Source: Herbaspirillum sp. (lineage in GTDB: Bacteria; Pseudomonadota; Gammaproteobacteria; Burkholderiales; Burkholderiaceae_D). Taken from it: a DNA stretch of 64,000 nt. A program made the translations under genes and the position numbers. Shown here one piece after another: positions 54,527 to 63,137 of the stretch; within the stretch, counting starts at the first letter, position 1, and every line of letters begins with the position of its first letter. The notes beneath the pieces are model-generated. The model worked only from the letters and a program-made list of their open reading frames with translations, was not told where the DNA came from and did not search any database. The stretch is taken from the NCBI RefSeq assembly GCF_017744395.1, contig NZ_JAGIBI010000001.1, positions 930,001 to 994,000 of the forward strand. The letters are read 5' to 3'.

Positions 54527-55699
54527 TCACTGCGCCAGCGCCGCCAGCAAGGCCTGCCCGCGGTCGCTCCAGCGGAACAGGCTGCGCGCCGCATCGAAGG
54601 CGGCGTTTTGCATGCGCTCCAGCGCGGCGACATCGTCGATGCCGCGCACCACCGCCTGCGCCAATGCGGCGTGGTCGGGCGACTGGATCATCTGCGCGCG
54701 CAACTGCGCCGGCAGGCCGGCCACCGCGTCGGCCAGCGTCGCCACCGGCAGGCGCTGGAAAACGTAGTCGAGGAATTTCAGCTTGAAGCCGCCGCCGATC
54801 GCTTCCGGTACCAGGGCGATGCGCGCGCGCTCGTAGATCGGGCTCGGGTCGTCGACAAAACCGTGCAGCACGGTGGCCTTCAGGCCGGGTTCCAGTTCCT
54901 TGCGCAGCGCGGCGGGCATGTCGCCCACCACGTCGAACACGATGCCGGCGTCGGCAAAGGCGCGGTCGGCGATCCTCAGGAACTGGCGCAGGTTCTCCTG
55001 CTTGGCGGCCCAGCGGAAAGACCCCACCATGATCACGTGGCGCGGCCCGGCGGCGTCGATGCGGCGGCTTTCGCTGACCTTGCCGTTGTAACCCGGCGTG
55101 AGCACCAGCGTTTTCACTCCGGGGCTTTGCGCGGTGAAACCGGCCGCATCCTCGGCGGTGATGGCGGTGACCACATCCACCGTCTCCACCATGTAGCGCT
55201 CCATCGACTTGACCTTCAGGTAGTTCTGCCAGAAGCCGGCGCGCTTGATCAGGCCGGCATCCGATTCGGCGGCGACCGCGCGCAGCACCTTCTCTTCATG
55301 GTTGTGCGCGATATAGGCCAGGCGCGGCCGGAGTGACGGCTTCTTCTGCATGAACTCGCGCAGCGCCCAGCCCGAGGCGTAGTGGTCGAACACGATCGCG
55401 TCCCAGTGCTGCGCGTACAAGGCGCTCAGTTCGGCGCGGTAACGCCCGGTCGCATGCATGGCGGCCACCAGCGGCATGGTGCTCAGCAGCGAACGCGCGG
55501 TGCCGTAACGGCCGCCGCCGACGCTCTTCCATTGCATGCCGGCGCCGGCGGGAGCCGGCCGGGTGTGCTGGTCGGCGATGCCGATGAAGGTCAGGTCGCC
55601 GTTGGCATGGGCGAACGATTGCGAGAGCTGGGCGGTATAGATCCGGTCGCCGCTGTCGGCCGGGAACGGGATCTCACGGGCTATCCATAAGCATTTCAT
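54527..55699 (-). CDS. GT4-like glycosyltransferase
   Basis: A GT-B fold transferase of 390 residues (ATG at 55699 with AGG 6 bases upstream; ATG at 55705 also in frame). N-terminal CLWIAREIPFPADSGDRIYT, typical of stp1/GT4 enzymes, then VFDHYASGWALREFMQKK and AYIAHNHEEKVLRAVAAESD. The C-terminal donor domain has MVGSFRWAAKQENLRQFLRI and ALVPEAIGGGFKLKFLDYV. Confidence 0.9.
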   Translation of the reverse strand: MKCLWIAREIPFPADSGDRIYTAQLSQSFAHANGDLTFIGIADQHTRPAPAGAGMQWKSVGGGRYGTARSLLSTMPLVAAMHATGRYRAELSALYAQHWDAIVFDHYASGWALREFMQKKPSLRPRLAYIAHNHEEKVLRAVAAESDAGLIKRAGFWQNYLKVKSMERYMVETVDVVTAITAEDAAGFTAQSPGVKTLVLTPGYNGKVSESRRIDAAGPRHVIMVGSFRWAAKQENLRQFLRIADRAFADAGIVFDVVGDMPAALRKELEPGLKATVLHGFVDDPSPIYERARIALVPEAIGGGFKLKFLDYVFQRLPVATLADAVAGLPAQLRAQMIQSPDHAALAQAVVRGIDDVAALERMQNAAFDAARSLFRWSDRGQALLAALAQ

Positions 55700-55712
55700 T
55701 TGCATCCTGCCT

Positions 55713-56894
55713 TTACTTTTCTTTTATCTTGCGCACGCTGCCCGGCGGTTCCCACACCTGGTAGCGCGCGCCGGTGATCGATTGCCATACGCCCAAGCCG
55801 GCGCCGGCGAAAGCCATGAGGATGTTGGCGATGGTGGAAAAAGGCTTGATCTTGAGCTTGAAGCCCAGCAGCAGGCCCAGCGAAGTGAGCACCAGCAAGG
55901 CCAGCGCCAGCCAGCCGTAATCGGCGCTGAGCAGGCTCGCTTCGGCAAAGAGCCAGCCCAGCGCCAGGAACAGGATGCCGAACCAGCGGATGAACTTGTG
56001 CGACAGGTACATGTACAGCGTCAGCGGCTGCATCCGGCGCAGCACCGGCCACAGGGCCCGGTGCGCGTTGAAACCCTGGCAGGCGATGCGGATCTTGCGG
56101 CGCATTTCCTCGCCATCGTCGGTCACGGAAGGCTCCCGCGACCTGGCCTCCTGCGACTGGACCACGCGGTAGCCGCCGACCATGACCATGAAGGGGATGA
56201 AGAAATCGTCGACGATGTCTTCCGGCGGCGCATGGCGCAGCGGCTTGCGCAATGCGTAGAGCGAACCGTCCAGCGTCATGATGGAACCGACATCGCTTTC
56301 CAGCTTCTTGATCTTTTCTTCGATGCGCCAATACAGCGCGTTGGAGGCGGCGTTGACCGAACCGTTGTGGTCGGTGAACACCTGCTTGCCGCACACGGCG
56401 CCGACCTCCGGGTCGGCGAAATGCCGGCGGAAATGGGCGAACGCGCCGGGATCGATCTCGACGCTGGCATCGGTGAAGCACAGGATGTCGGCCTTGGACA
56501 ATGCCACCAGGCGGTTCATGCCTTCGGTCTTGCCGCGGCGGCGCTCGGCCACCAGCAGCACGGTCAGTTCCGATTCGAACTGGCGCGCGATCTCGGCGGT
56601 ACGGTCGGTGCAATAGTCCACGTGCACCAGGATTTCCAGATCGGGCTCGGCCTCGCGCAACGCGATCAGGCGCCGCAGCGTCTGTGCGATGACCGTTTCC
56701 TCGTTATAGGCACACACGCAAATGCCGAAGCGCATCTTGTCGGGATCGGCGAACGGCAGCAGCGTCCCATGCGGCACATGCCAGTCGAACACCCCGATGG
56801 CGCGCAGCAACACCAGCGACAACGGATAAGTGACGAAGGGATGGGCCGCCAGCAGGAAACATGCTGCCGACATGGCGATCAGGAAGGTCGTCAT
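55713..56894 (-). CDS. Membrane-anchored GT2 glycosyltransferase
   Basis: A family-2 glycosyltransferase of 393 residues with an N-terminal membrane helix (1-30) and two or more C-terminal helices (about 300-370). Catalytic part: [37 protein letters not shown], and a DXD-like [15 protein letters not shown]. Similar to NodC/HasA-like processive enzymes in layout. The ATG overlaps the exosortase stop (ATGA). Confidence 0.88.
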   Translation of the reverse strand: MTTFLIAMSAACFLLAAHPFVTYPLSLVLLRAIGVFDWHVPHGTLLPFADPDKMRFGICVCAYNEETVIAQTLRRLIALREAEPDLEILVHVDYCTDRTAEIARQFESELTVLLVAERRRGKTEGMNRLVALSKADILCFTDASVEIDPGAFAHFRRHFADPEVGAVCGKQVFTDHNGSVNAASNALYWRIEEKIKKLESDVGSIMTLDGSLYALRKPLRHAPPEDIVDDFFIPFMVMVGGYRVVQSQEARSREPSVTDDGEEMRRKIRIACQGFNAHRALWPVLRRMQPLTLYMYLSHKFIRWFGILFLALGWLFAEASLLSADYGWLALALLVLTSLGLLLGFKLKIKPFSTIANILMAFAGAGLGVWQSITGARYQVWEPPGSVRKIKEK

Positions 56895-58672
56895 TTTTCT
56901 TCTCCGGTATGGGTATCTGCATGGGCCATGGCCACGGTGTTCTTTCCGGCGCCGCCGGTCAGCAACAGCGCCCTGGCTTGCGGGCCAAGCCCGCCGACGA
57001 AATCCTTGAGGAAGTCCTGTTGCAGGGCATAGGCCGCTTCGGCCTGCGCGGAGTCGTCCACCAGGCTGGAAGCGCGCACCAGGATGCCGTCCGGCACCTT
57101 GCCGCCGAGGCCGTCACGGAACAATTTCACCCGCGTCTGCCAGCCGCCGCGCGGGAAGGCGTCGCCGATGCGGATCCAGTAGCTGACGGCTTCGAGGCGA
57201 TCCTTGTTTCGCATCAGGAAACGCTCGCCGGAGACAGCCGCCACCGGGACTGCGGCGGCCATCGGAAAATCCGCCCGGTCATGGGCCAGTTGCACGAATC
57301 CTTGCGCCGTGTAGCACACCTCCGGCCGGTGGATCTTGACCTCCTGCCGCTGCTCCCGGGCGTAGGCCAAGGCCAGCATCACCTGGCGGCCGGCGGCGTT
57401 GCGATAGGTTTTCATCAGCACCGCGTCGTACGGCTGCTCGCTGCTGGCGGCTCCTTCCTCGCCCACCGCCAGGTCCACTTGCAAATAAGGCGACGGTACT
57501 TCGGTCCATTGGCCGAAGCGGTGCGGAACCAGCGACTCGAAACGGGGGACGTCGCCGGCCACCGCAGGCGACGGCATGAGCGCCATGGAAACCGCCTGCG
57601 CGGTAGCCATCGACACCGCCAGCACGGCGGCGGCCTTGCCGCCGATCCTGAACAAGCCGATATTTTTTCGCCACAGGACAGCCTGCCGCTCCTTCTCCGG
57701 CCGCACCAGGACAGGCGCGGCCGGCTTGCGCGAGCGCTCGCGGCGTTCCACCAGCCAGACCAGGGCATTGTCGATCGTCATGATCAGGCCCAGCGCCGTC
57801 AGGAACAGCAGCATCCCCGCGAAACCGTGCAGGAAGCCCTGCCCGGCCGCGTCGCCGAGATAGTAGGTAACCAAGGCCAGGACCGTCACGCGCACCGTAT
57901 TGGAGGCGAATGAAATCGGCACGATTAGCATGGCCAGGATGGTGTTGCGCAATACCGAGCGATGCCGCACCAGGTTCATGTACAGCAACCCCAGCGCCTC
58001 CAGCGTGAACAGCGAATTCAGGCCGGCGCAGGCGTCGGCCACCAGCAGCTGGTACTGGCCGATCACCAGGATCACGCCGTCGCGCGCCACCGGATACCCC
58101 AGCCCGTGCAAGATCGCCTGCGTGACCGCCGACACGGCGATCTTCATCGGCAGCGTGACCGTGTCGACGAAGGTGGTCGGCAACGGGATCATGAACAGCA
58201 TGAAAAAGAACGCGAACCACATGCGGCGGCAGGTTTGCCAGCCATAGAAAAAGATCACGGTCGCGGCCAGCACCGGAATCAGCGAGCCGACCTCGAACAG
58301 CAGGATCGCTTGCGAGCGCCCCAGCACGAACAGGAACAGGCCGGCCAGCAGCACCGCGATGCCGGCCACGGGATTGGGCGCACGCTGCAATTGGCCGGCG
58401 CGCAGCAACTGGCGTATGCGCAGGTAGAAAAACCCGGCCGACACCACCAGCACGATCGGCCCATGCGCATTGCGCTCGCTGCCCCAGGGGCCACGCAACA
58501 GGTCGATGGCGCTGGGCATGTACAGCACCAGCACCCCGCCCAGCACCAGCAGCCAGGGCAGCAATACCCGCTGCCCGCCTGCGGTCGCGCGGCCGGCTTG
58601 CGGCGCGGCGCCCGGCTGGTCGGCAAGCGGCATGTCCTGCCGCTTCGAAATGGGAAATTCCATGTCTGTCAT
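56891..58672 (-). CDS. xrtB: Exosortase (XrtB type) fused to EpsI
   Basis: A 593-residue fusion. Residues 36-305 are an eight-helix exosortase, the Gram-negative transpeptidase that processes PEP-CTERM-type proteins. Catalytic Cys215 ([15 protein letters not shown]), Arg261 ([11 protein letters not shown]) and His282 (GFLHGFAGM) are all present. Residues about 340-575 are EpsI, a periplasmic domain with a membrane anchor and the motif [13 protein letters not shown]. The two are separate proteins in methanolan-type loci. No PEP-CTERM substrate is visible in the window. Start M1 or M4; no clear ribosome binding site. Confidence 0.9.
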   Translation of the reverse strand: MTDMEFPISKRQDMPLADQPGAAPQAGRATAGGQRVLLPWLLVLGGVLVLYMPSAIDLLRGPWGSERNAHGPIVLVVSAGFFYLRIRQLLRAGQLQRAPNPVAGIAVLLAGLFLFVLGRSQAILLFEVGSLIPVLAATVIFFYGWQTCRRMWFAFFFMLFMIPLPTTFVDTVTLPMKIAVSAVTQAILHGLGYPVARDGVILVIGQYQLLVADACAGLNSLFTLEALGLLYMNLVRHRSVLRNTILAMLIVPISFASNTVRVTVLALVTYYLGDAAGQGFLHGFAGMLLFLTALGLIMTIDNALVWLVERRERSRKPAAPVLVRPEKERQAVLWRKNIGLFRIGGKAAAVLAVSMATAQAVSMALMPSPAVAGDVPRFESLVPHRFGQWTEVPSPYLQVDLAVGEEGAASSEQPYDAVLMKTYRNAAGRQVMLALAYAREQRQEVKIHRPEVCYTAQGFVQLAHDRADFPMAAAVPVAAVSGERFLMRNKDRLEAVSYWIRIGDAFPRGGWQTRVKLFRDGLGGKVPDGILVRASSLVDDSAQAEAAYALQQDFLKDFVGGLGPQARALLLTGGAGKNTVAMAHADTHTGEEK

Positions 58673-58730
58673 CTGATGTGGAAACCGGTCAATGCGCTAC
58701 ACAACACTTTTCGCAGGGCGCAACTCTCCG

Positions 58731-58752
58731 GAGATACCCGTCCAGGTATCTC
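58731..58752 (-). other. Intercistronic hairpin between epsG and exosortase gene
   Basis: GAGATACC and GGTATCTC form a perfect 8-bp stem with a 6-base loop, next to the palindrome TCTCCGGAGA (58725-58734). No T run, so probably an RNA processing or stability element rather than a terminator. Confidence 0.45.
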
Positions 58753-58779
58753 TCCTTGCTGGTTGCCCCCGTGGATTTC

Positions 58780-59667
58780 TTAGAATTCGTTCAGGATCGA
58801 TCCGACTACCGTCACGCCGGACTCGGAGAACTGTTCGCTCAGTCCGCGCACCGCCGCGATATGGCTGAGATTCTTGCGGACGACGATCATGGCCGATCCC
58901 GCGCGCACCGCTACGGTCTGGCCATCGGCGTATTCGGTGCCGGCCGGCGTATCGATCAGGATCACGTCGAAATTGGGCGCCAGTTGGGCCAGCAATTGCT
59001 TGAAGGCGGGACGCCCCAGCAACTCCTGCGGGTTCGGCGCCTTCGGCCCCGACGTCAGCACCGACAAGCCCACCAATGCCGGGATGCGATGCACCGCGTC
59101 TTCGCCGCGGCCGGCCAGCAAGGATGACAGGCCGGTGTTGTTCTTCAGTCCGAACAGCTCATGCTGGCGCGGGTGGCGCATGTCGGCGTCGATCAGCAAG
59201 GTACGCTCGCCTAGCTGCGAAAACACCACCGCCAGGTTGGCCGCCAGGAAGCTGCGCCCTTCGCCGCGTCCGGGACTGGCCACCGCCATGATCTTGCGGT
59301 TGGCTTCGGCATCGAACCAGCGCAGCATCAGTTGGCTGCGCAAGGCGCGCAGCGCCTCGACCTGGGCATCGAAGGGATCGTAGGCAGCGATCAGTTCGGC
59401 GCTGACATTGCTCTGCCCTTTGCGCAGGTAGGGATAATCGAACTGGTTCGACAGGGCGAAATCGATGTCTTCCTGGCTCAACAGGCGCAGCTCCACCGCG
59501 GCATCGCCGAAGCGCAGGCCGCGCTCCTTTTGCAGCCGCAAGACCTGTTCCGCGTCCTCTTGGGTGAGCAATCCGCTGTCGACCAAGATGGCGCCGATCG
59601 ATCGGTCAGGCGGCATCTTGTCTTTCGGGAAAGGAGTAGTGTTGGATGGAAGTTGTAAGGTCGTCAT
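58780..59667 (-). CDS. epsG: EpsG-type tyrosine kinase with N-terminal MshEN-like motif pair
   Basis: The cytoplasmic kinase partner of the chain-length protein EpsF. The protein has 295 residues. The N-terminal 23-80 region holds two similar 24-residue motifs (IGAILVDSGLLTQEDAEQVL and FGDAAVELRLLSQEDIDFAL, each ending in Gln), like the c-di-GMP-binding MshEN domain. The kinase part (about 100-295) has Walker A SPGRGEGRSF, Walker A' LLIDADMRHPRQ and Walker B VILIDTPAG. It ends SILNEF, without the C-terminal tyrosine cluster of Wzc/CpsD kinases. Confidence 0.92.
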   Translation of the reverse strand: MTTLQLPSNTTPFPKDKMPPDRSIGAILVDSGLLTQEDAEQVLRLQKERGLRFGDAAVELRLLSQEDIDFALSNQFDYPYLRKGQSNVSAELIAAYDPFDAQVEALRALRSQLMLRWFDAEANRKIMAVASPGRGEGRSFLAANLAVVFSQLGERTLLIDADMRHPRQHELFGLKNNTGLSSLLAGRGEDAVHRIPALVGLSVLTSGPKAPNPQELLGRPAFKQLLAQLAPNFDVILIDTPAGTEYADGQTVAVRAGSAMIVVRKNLSHIAAVRGLSEQFSESGVTVVGSILNEF

Positions 59668-59721
59668 ATTGTTTCGGCTCCGGGGTAAGAAGGCTCGGTT
59701 CCTGGCCGCCTGGCCTCATGG

Positions 59722-61122
59722 TCAGGCGGTTATCGCTTTCCTGCGCTGCCAGATCCGGCGCCGGCCGGGCGCCTTGCGCCCGCGCTCGATCACGCCCAGC
59801 ACGGGGCCGCCCACCAGGCTCTGCAGATCGGCCAGCGAACGTACACGGCGGTTCATCAGCTCCAGCACCAGGGCGGTCATGATGCCGAGGAACGTGCCGA
59901 CGAACAGGGACAGCACAATGTTCAGCGGCAGCTTCGGCACCCACGGTTCCACCGGCGGATACGCCACTGCCAGCACGCCGATGTCGGATTGGACGGCGGA
60001 CATGTCCATGCTCACCTGCGTGGCGCGCTGGGTGATGGTCTTGTAGGCGTCTTGCGCGCTGTCGAGTTCGCGCTGCAAGGCGGACAGCTCGTCACGCTTG
60101 CGGTTGAGCTCCAGCACCTTGGTTTTCTGGGCCGTGACGGCGGCGCGCAGTTCCGCTTCGCGCTTGGCGAAGACGGCGGCATTGTTGCTCACGGCATTGG
60201 AGGCGATGCCGATCTGGCGGTTCAATTCCGTGCGCAGGTTGTCCACATCCGCCTTGGCGGCGAGATAGTCGGGGTGATGCACGCCCAGGCGCTGCGACAG
60301 TTGCGCCAGTTTCGATTCGGACGCGCTCAGGTTGGCCTTGAGCGTCTGGATCAGCGTGTTGCTGGCCACATCCGGCGACTCGCCGGCCTTCGCGCCGCGG
60401 GCCTGGGCGCTGCGCGAACTGGCTTCCATCGCTTGCGACTGCGCCAGCACCAGTTGCGTCGACAGGTCGCCAAGGCGGGCGTTTTCCACGTCGTAGTGGT
60501 TGTCGGTGTTGACGATGCCGTTCTCTTCCTGGTACTTGGACATCTTGCGCTGGGCTTCGTCGTAGGCGTCGCGGCGGCGCTTGATTTCGTTGGCGAAATA
60601 GCTGGAGGCCTGCTGCGAAGGCGCCACCTTCAAGTCAATGCTGACTTGCTGGTAGGCGGTCGCAAAGGCATTGGCCACCGCCGCCGCAAAGGCCGGGTCG
60701 GAATTCTTGTAGGTGATGTCGAGCACGTTGCTGTCGCGCGACAGCACCACATCCACCTTCTTCAGCAGCAACTGCGCCAACCAGTCGCGGAAGTCGCCGG
60801 CGCCGCCGGTATCATCCTCGAACAACTGGCGCGCGTCGCTGCTTTGCGCCAGCTTGAGCGCATCCACCACTTTCAAGGCCACCGCCTTGCTGTTGATGAT
60901 GTCGACCTGGGTCGGCATGTAGCCGGGCGTGAGCTGGGCCGGCAACGCCACCCCGGTCAGGGCGTCGACGCCCTTGAAGTTGACCACCACGCTGGTTCTG
61001 GCCTTGTAAGTCTTGGGCATGGCCAGGCTGACCAGCACGGTCAGCAGCACAACGCTGAACAGCACCTTGAAGATGATGCCTTTGCGCGCTCGCAGGATGA
61101 GCAATAACTGGGTGAAATTCAT
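59722..61122 (-). CDS. epsF: Chain-length determinant protein EpsF
   Basis: A Wzz/PCP-type inner-membrane protein that controls polymer length with EpsG. The protein has 466 residues. Membrane helices lie near both ends (about 16-34 and 420-440). The periplasmic part contains long coiled coil (about 165-370), e.g. RRDAYDEAQRKMSKYQEENG and LSALQRELDSAQDAYKTITQ. C-terminal PWVPKLPLNIVLSLFVGTFL is typical. Between epsE and epsG. Confidence 0.94.
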   Translation of the reverse strand: MNFTQLLLILRARKGIIFKVLFSVVLLTVLVSLAMPKTYKARTSVVVNFKGVDALTGVALPAQLTPGYMPTQVDIINSKAVALKVVDALKLAQSSDARQLFEDDTGGAGDFRDWLAQLLLKKVDVVLSRDSNVLDITYKNSDPAFAAAVANAFATAYQQVSIDLKVAPSQQASSYFANEIKRRRDAYDEAQRKMSKYQEENGIVNTDNHYDVENARLGDLSTQLVLAQSQAMEASSRSAQARGAKAGESPDVASNTLIQTLKANLSASESKLAQLSQRLGVHHPDYLAAKADVDNLRTELNRQIGIASNAVSNNAAVFAKREAELRAAVTAQKTKVLELNRKRDELSALQRELDSAQDAYKTITQRATQVSMDMSAVQSDIGVLAVAYPPVEPWVPKLPLNIVLSLFVGTFLGIMTALVLELMNRRVRSLADLQSLVGGPVLGVIERGRKAPGRRRIWQRRKAITA

Positions 61123-61199
61123 AGTCGCAATCTCGGTTGGGGTCTCGGTCGGTTTGGCGGTTCAGGCTGGCCCGGCATCCGGGCGAAGTCGCTCCGCCT

Positions 61200-62000
61200 T
61201 CAGAACCAGCTTTCCTTGATGTACACAATGTCGTCCGGCTGCACCATGGTTTCACCGTCCACTTTCATTTCAGTGAGCTTGCCGCTGCTGTCGCGGCGCT
61301 TGATCTTCATGCCCCTTTCGGTGCCGCGCAGGGTCAGGCCGCCGCCGGCCGACAGCGCCTGCAGCACCGACATGCCATGTTCGAGGCGATACATGCCCGG
61401 GCGCTGGACTTCGCCATAGATGAAGAATTTCTGGGCGCGTTCGACGACCAGCACATCATCCTTGCCCAGCACGACGTTCTTGGATGTGTCGCCGCCGTTG
61501 CTCAGTTCCCAGAGGTTGATCTGGTCGCGCTTGGTCACGCCGTCGGCGGTGCGCACCAGGGTGACGATGTCGCCGCCGTCGGGCGTGACGCCGCCGGCGA
61601 TGGCGATCATGTCGGTGACGGTACGCGGCCCATCCAGCACATAGCGGCCCGGCTTGGCGACCTGCCCGAGCACGGCCACCTGCTGGCTCGCCGCGGTGGT
61701 CACCAGCACGTTGACCTGCGGATCCTTCATGAATCCCTTGTCGCGCAACTGGCGCGCGATCTTTTGTTCAGCCTCGGCCGTGGACAATCCCGTCACGCGC
61801 ACTTCGCCGACCAGCGGCACCGTGATGTTCCCGGCCTCGGTGACCCGCGTGTCGGTGGGCGGATTGGTATCGCCATAGATCGTGACGCGCACCACGTCTC
61901 CCGGCCCGAGCGGCACCTCGGCCGCATGGGCCATGCCCAATGCCAATACGAACATCGCGAACGTCGTCGCCAGGCTCAAGAAATTTGCTAACTTTTTCAT
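61200..62000 (-). CDS. epsE: Polysaccharide export protein EpsE (Wza family)
   Basis: A periplasmic/outer-membrane export protein of the Wza family. The ATG at 62000 (GAGGTGG upstream) gives 266 residues with a signal peptide ending MAHA; an in-frame GTG lies three codons earlier. The mature part has no lipobox Cys. Poly_export sequence LGPGDVVRVTIYGDTNPPTD, then SLBB domains: VLGQVAKPGRYVLDGPRTV and IYGEVQRPGMYRLEHGM. No beta-barrel partner (EpsL) in the window. Confidence 0.94.
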   Translation of the reverse strand: MKKLANFLSLATTFAMFVLALGMAHAAEVPLGPGDVVRVTIYGDTNPPTDTRVTEAGNITVPLVGEVRVTGLSTAEAEQKIARQLRDKGFMKDPQVNVLVTTAASQQVAVLGQVAKPGRYVLDGPRTVTDMIAIAGGVTPDGGDIVTLVRTADGVTKRDQINLWELSNGGDTSKNVVLGKDDVLVVERAQKFFIYGEVQRPGMYRLEHGMSVLQALSAGGGLTLRGTERGMKIKRRDSSGKLTEMKVDGETMVQPDDIVYIKESWF

Positions 62001-62080
62001 CTTTTCCACCTCGGTTTCAAAGCGTTTTCAATCTCGTCGCGTCCGGATACCGCGGATACCGCAATTCCCGACGCCTTGTC

Positions 62081-63004
62081 TTATTTCATACTCGCGATGC
62101 CACGCTGGATGTGGCCGTCGTCGCCGGAGGCCACTTCGCCTTGCGATGGCGGCTTGACAGGCTGGGCCTGCTGCGGCGCGGCTTTCATGATCGCCTCGCC
62201 GCGCGCCAGGTATTCGATCCTGGCCGCTTCCTTGAGCGGCTTGATTTGCGCATTGACCAGCTCGGTATATTTCCTCGCCGTCAGCAACTGGCGTATCTGC
62301 GGCGTGGACTCGGCCAGGCTGAGCGGCGCCGACCTGGCGCTTTGCAACGACACCAGCAGCGTCTGGTCGTTTTCCTTGACGACGAAGACCGTGCCCGGCT
62401 CCATCGTGCGCAGGCTCTCGGACATCGTCGTCGGCAGCTCCGTGCTGAAACGGCTCGCCGATTCGCGCCGATACGGCACATGTTCGCCGTCCAGGAAAGA
62501 GCCAATCTCATCTATGCTCTTCTTGCCGACCATGAAGCCTTCGATCTTGGCGCTCATGTCCTTGGGATCGATGATGGCTTCGCCGAATTCGTACTGGCGG
62601 CGCTGCGCGAAGCTATCCGGCGAATCCTTGTAGAACTGCGCGATTTCCTGCTCTGTCGGCGGCGCGATGGGGCCGACGCGGCGGTTCACATAGGCCTGGG
62701 CCAGCACGGTGTCCCGCACTTTCTGCAATTCGGCCAGCACCGCCGGGTCCTCATCGATCTTGGCCTTCCTGGCCGCATCGACCAGCAATTGCCGGTTCAC
62801 CAGCGCTTCCAGCAAAGTCGCCGGCGGCGACCCCGGAAAACTCTTCACTTCGGCATTGAGCTGATGGACGGTGATTTCCTCACCATTCACCTGCGCCAGC
62901 GACTGGCCCGATGGCTTCGCCTTTTCGCAACCGGCCAGCGCCAGCACGGCCACTGCCAATAAAACGGCGCCGGGCATCCCGGACTTTCGCACTTGAATAT
63001 CCAT
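62081..63004 (-). CDS. epsD: EpsD-type peptidyl-prolyl isomerase lipoprotein
   Basis: A SurA-like periplasmic PPIase family protein found in EPS loci. The protein has 307 residues. Lipoprotein signal VLLAVAVLALAGC, then LAQVNGEEITVHQLNAEVKS and LVNRQLLVDAARKAKIDEDP, the SurA/PpiD N-terminal pattern. The PPIase-like half is at about 130-250. The C-terminus is Gln/Pro/Ala-rich. Role in polymer export is inferred from the family. Confidence 0.9.
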   Translation of the reverse strand: MDIQVRKSGMPGAVLLAVAVLALAGCEKAKPSGQSLAQVNGEEITVHQLNAEVKSFPGSPPATLLEALVNRQLLVDAARKAKIDEDPAVLAELQKVRDTVLAQAYVNRRVGPIAPPTEQEIAQFYKDSPDSFAQRRQYEFGEAIIDPKDMSAKIEGFMVGKKSIDEIGSFLDGEHVPYRRESASRFSTELPTTMSESLRTMEPGTVFVVKENDQTLLVSLQSARSAPLSLAESTPQIRQLLTARKYTELVNAQIKPLKEAARIEYLARGEAIMKAAPQQAQPVKPPSQGEVASGDDGHIQRGIASMK

Positions 63005-63137
63005 GTTCTTCTGTCAGTTAAAGCCAAACCTGCCTGCCGCGCATGCCGGTGCCGAGCGGCAATCGGCCGTGGCGCGCATGCGTGGACAGAATCTGCAATG
63101 GCAGCGGAAAACAGCAAGCTGCCCGACAAGCAACCGC

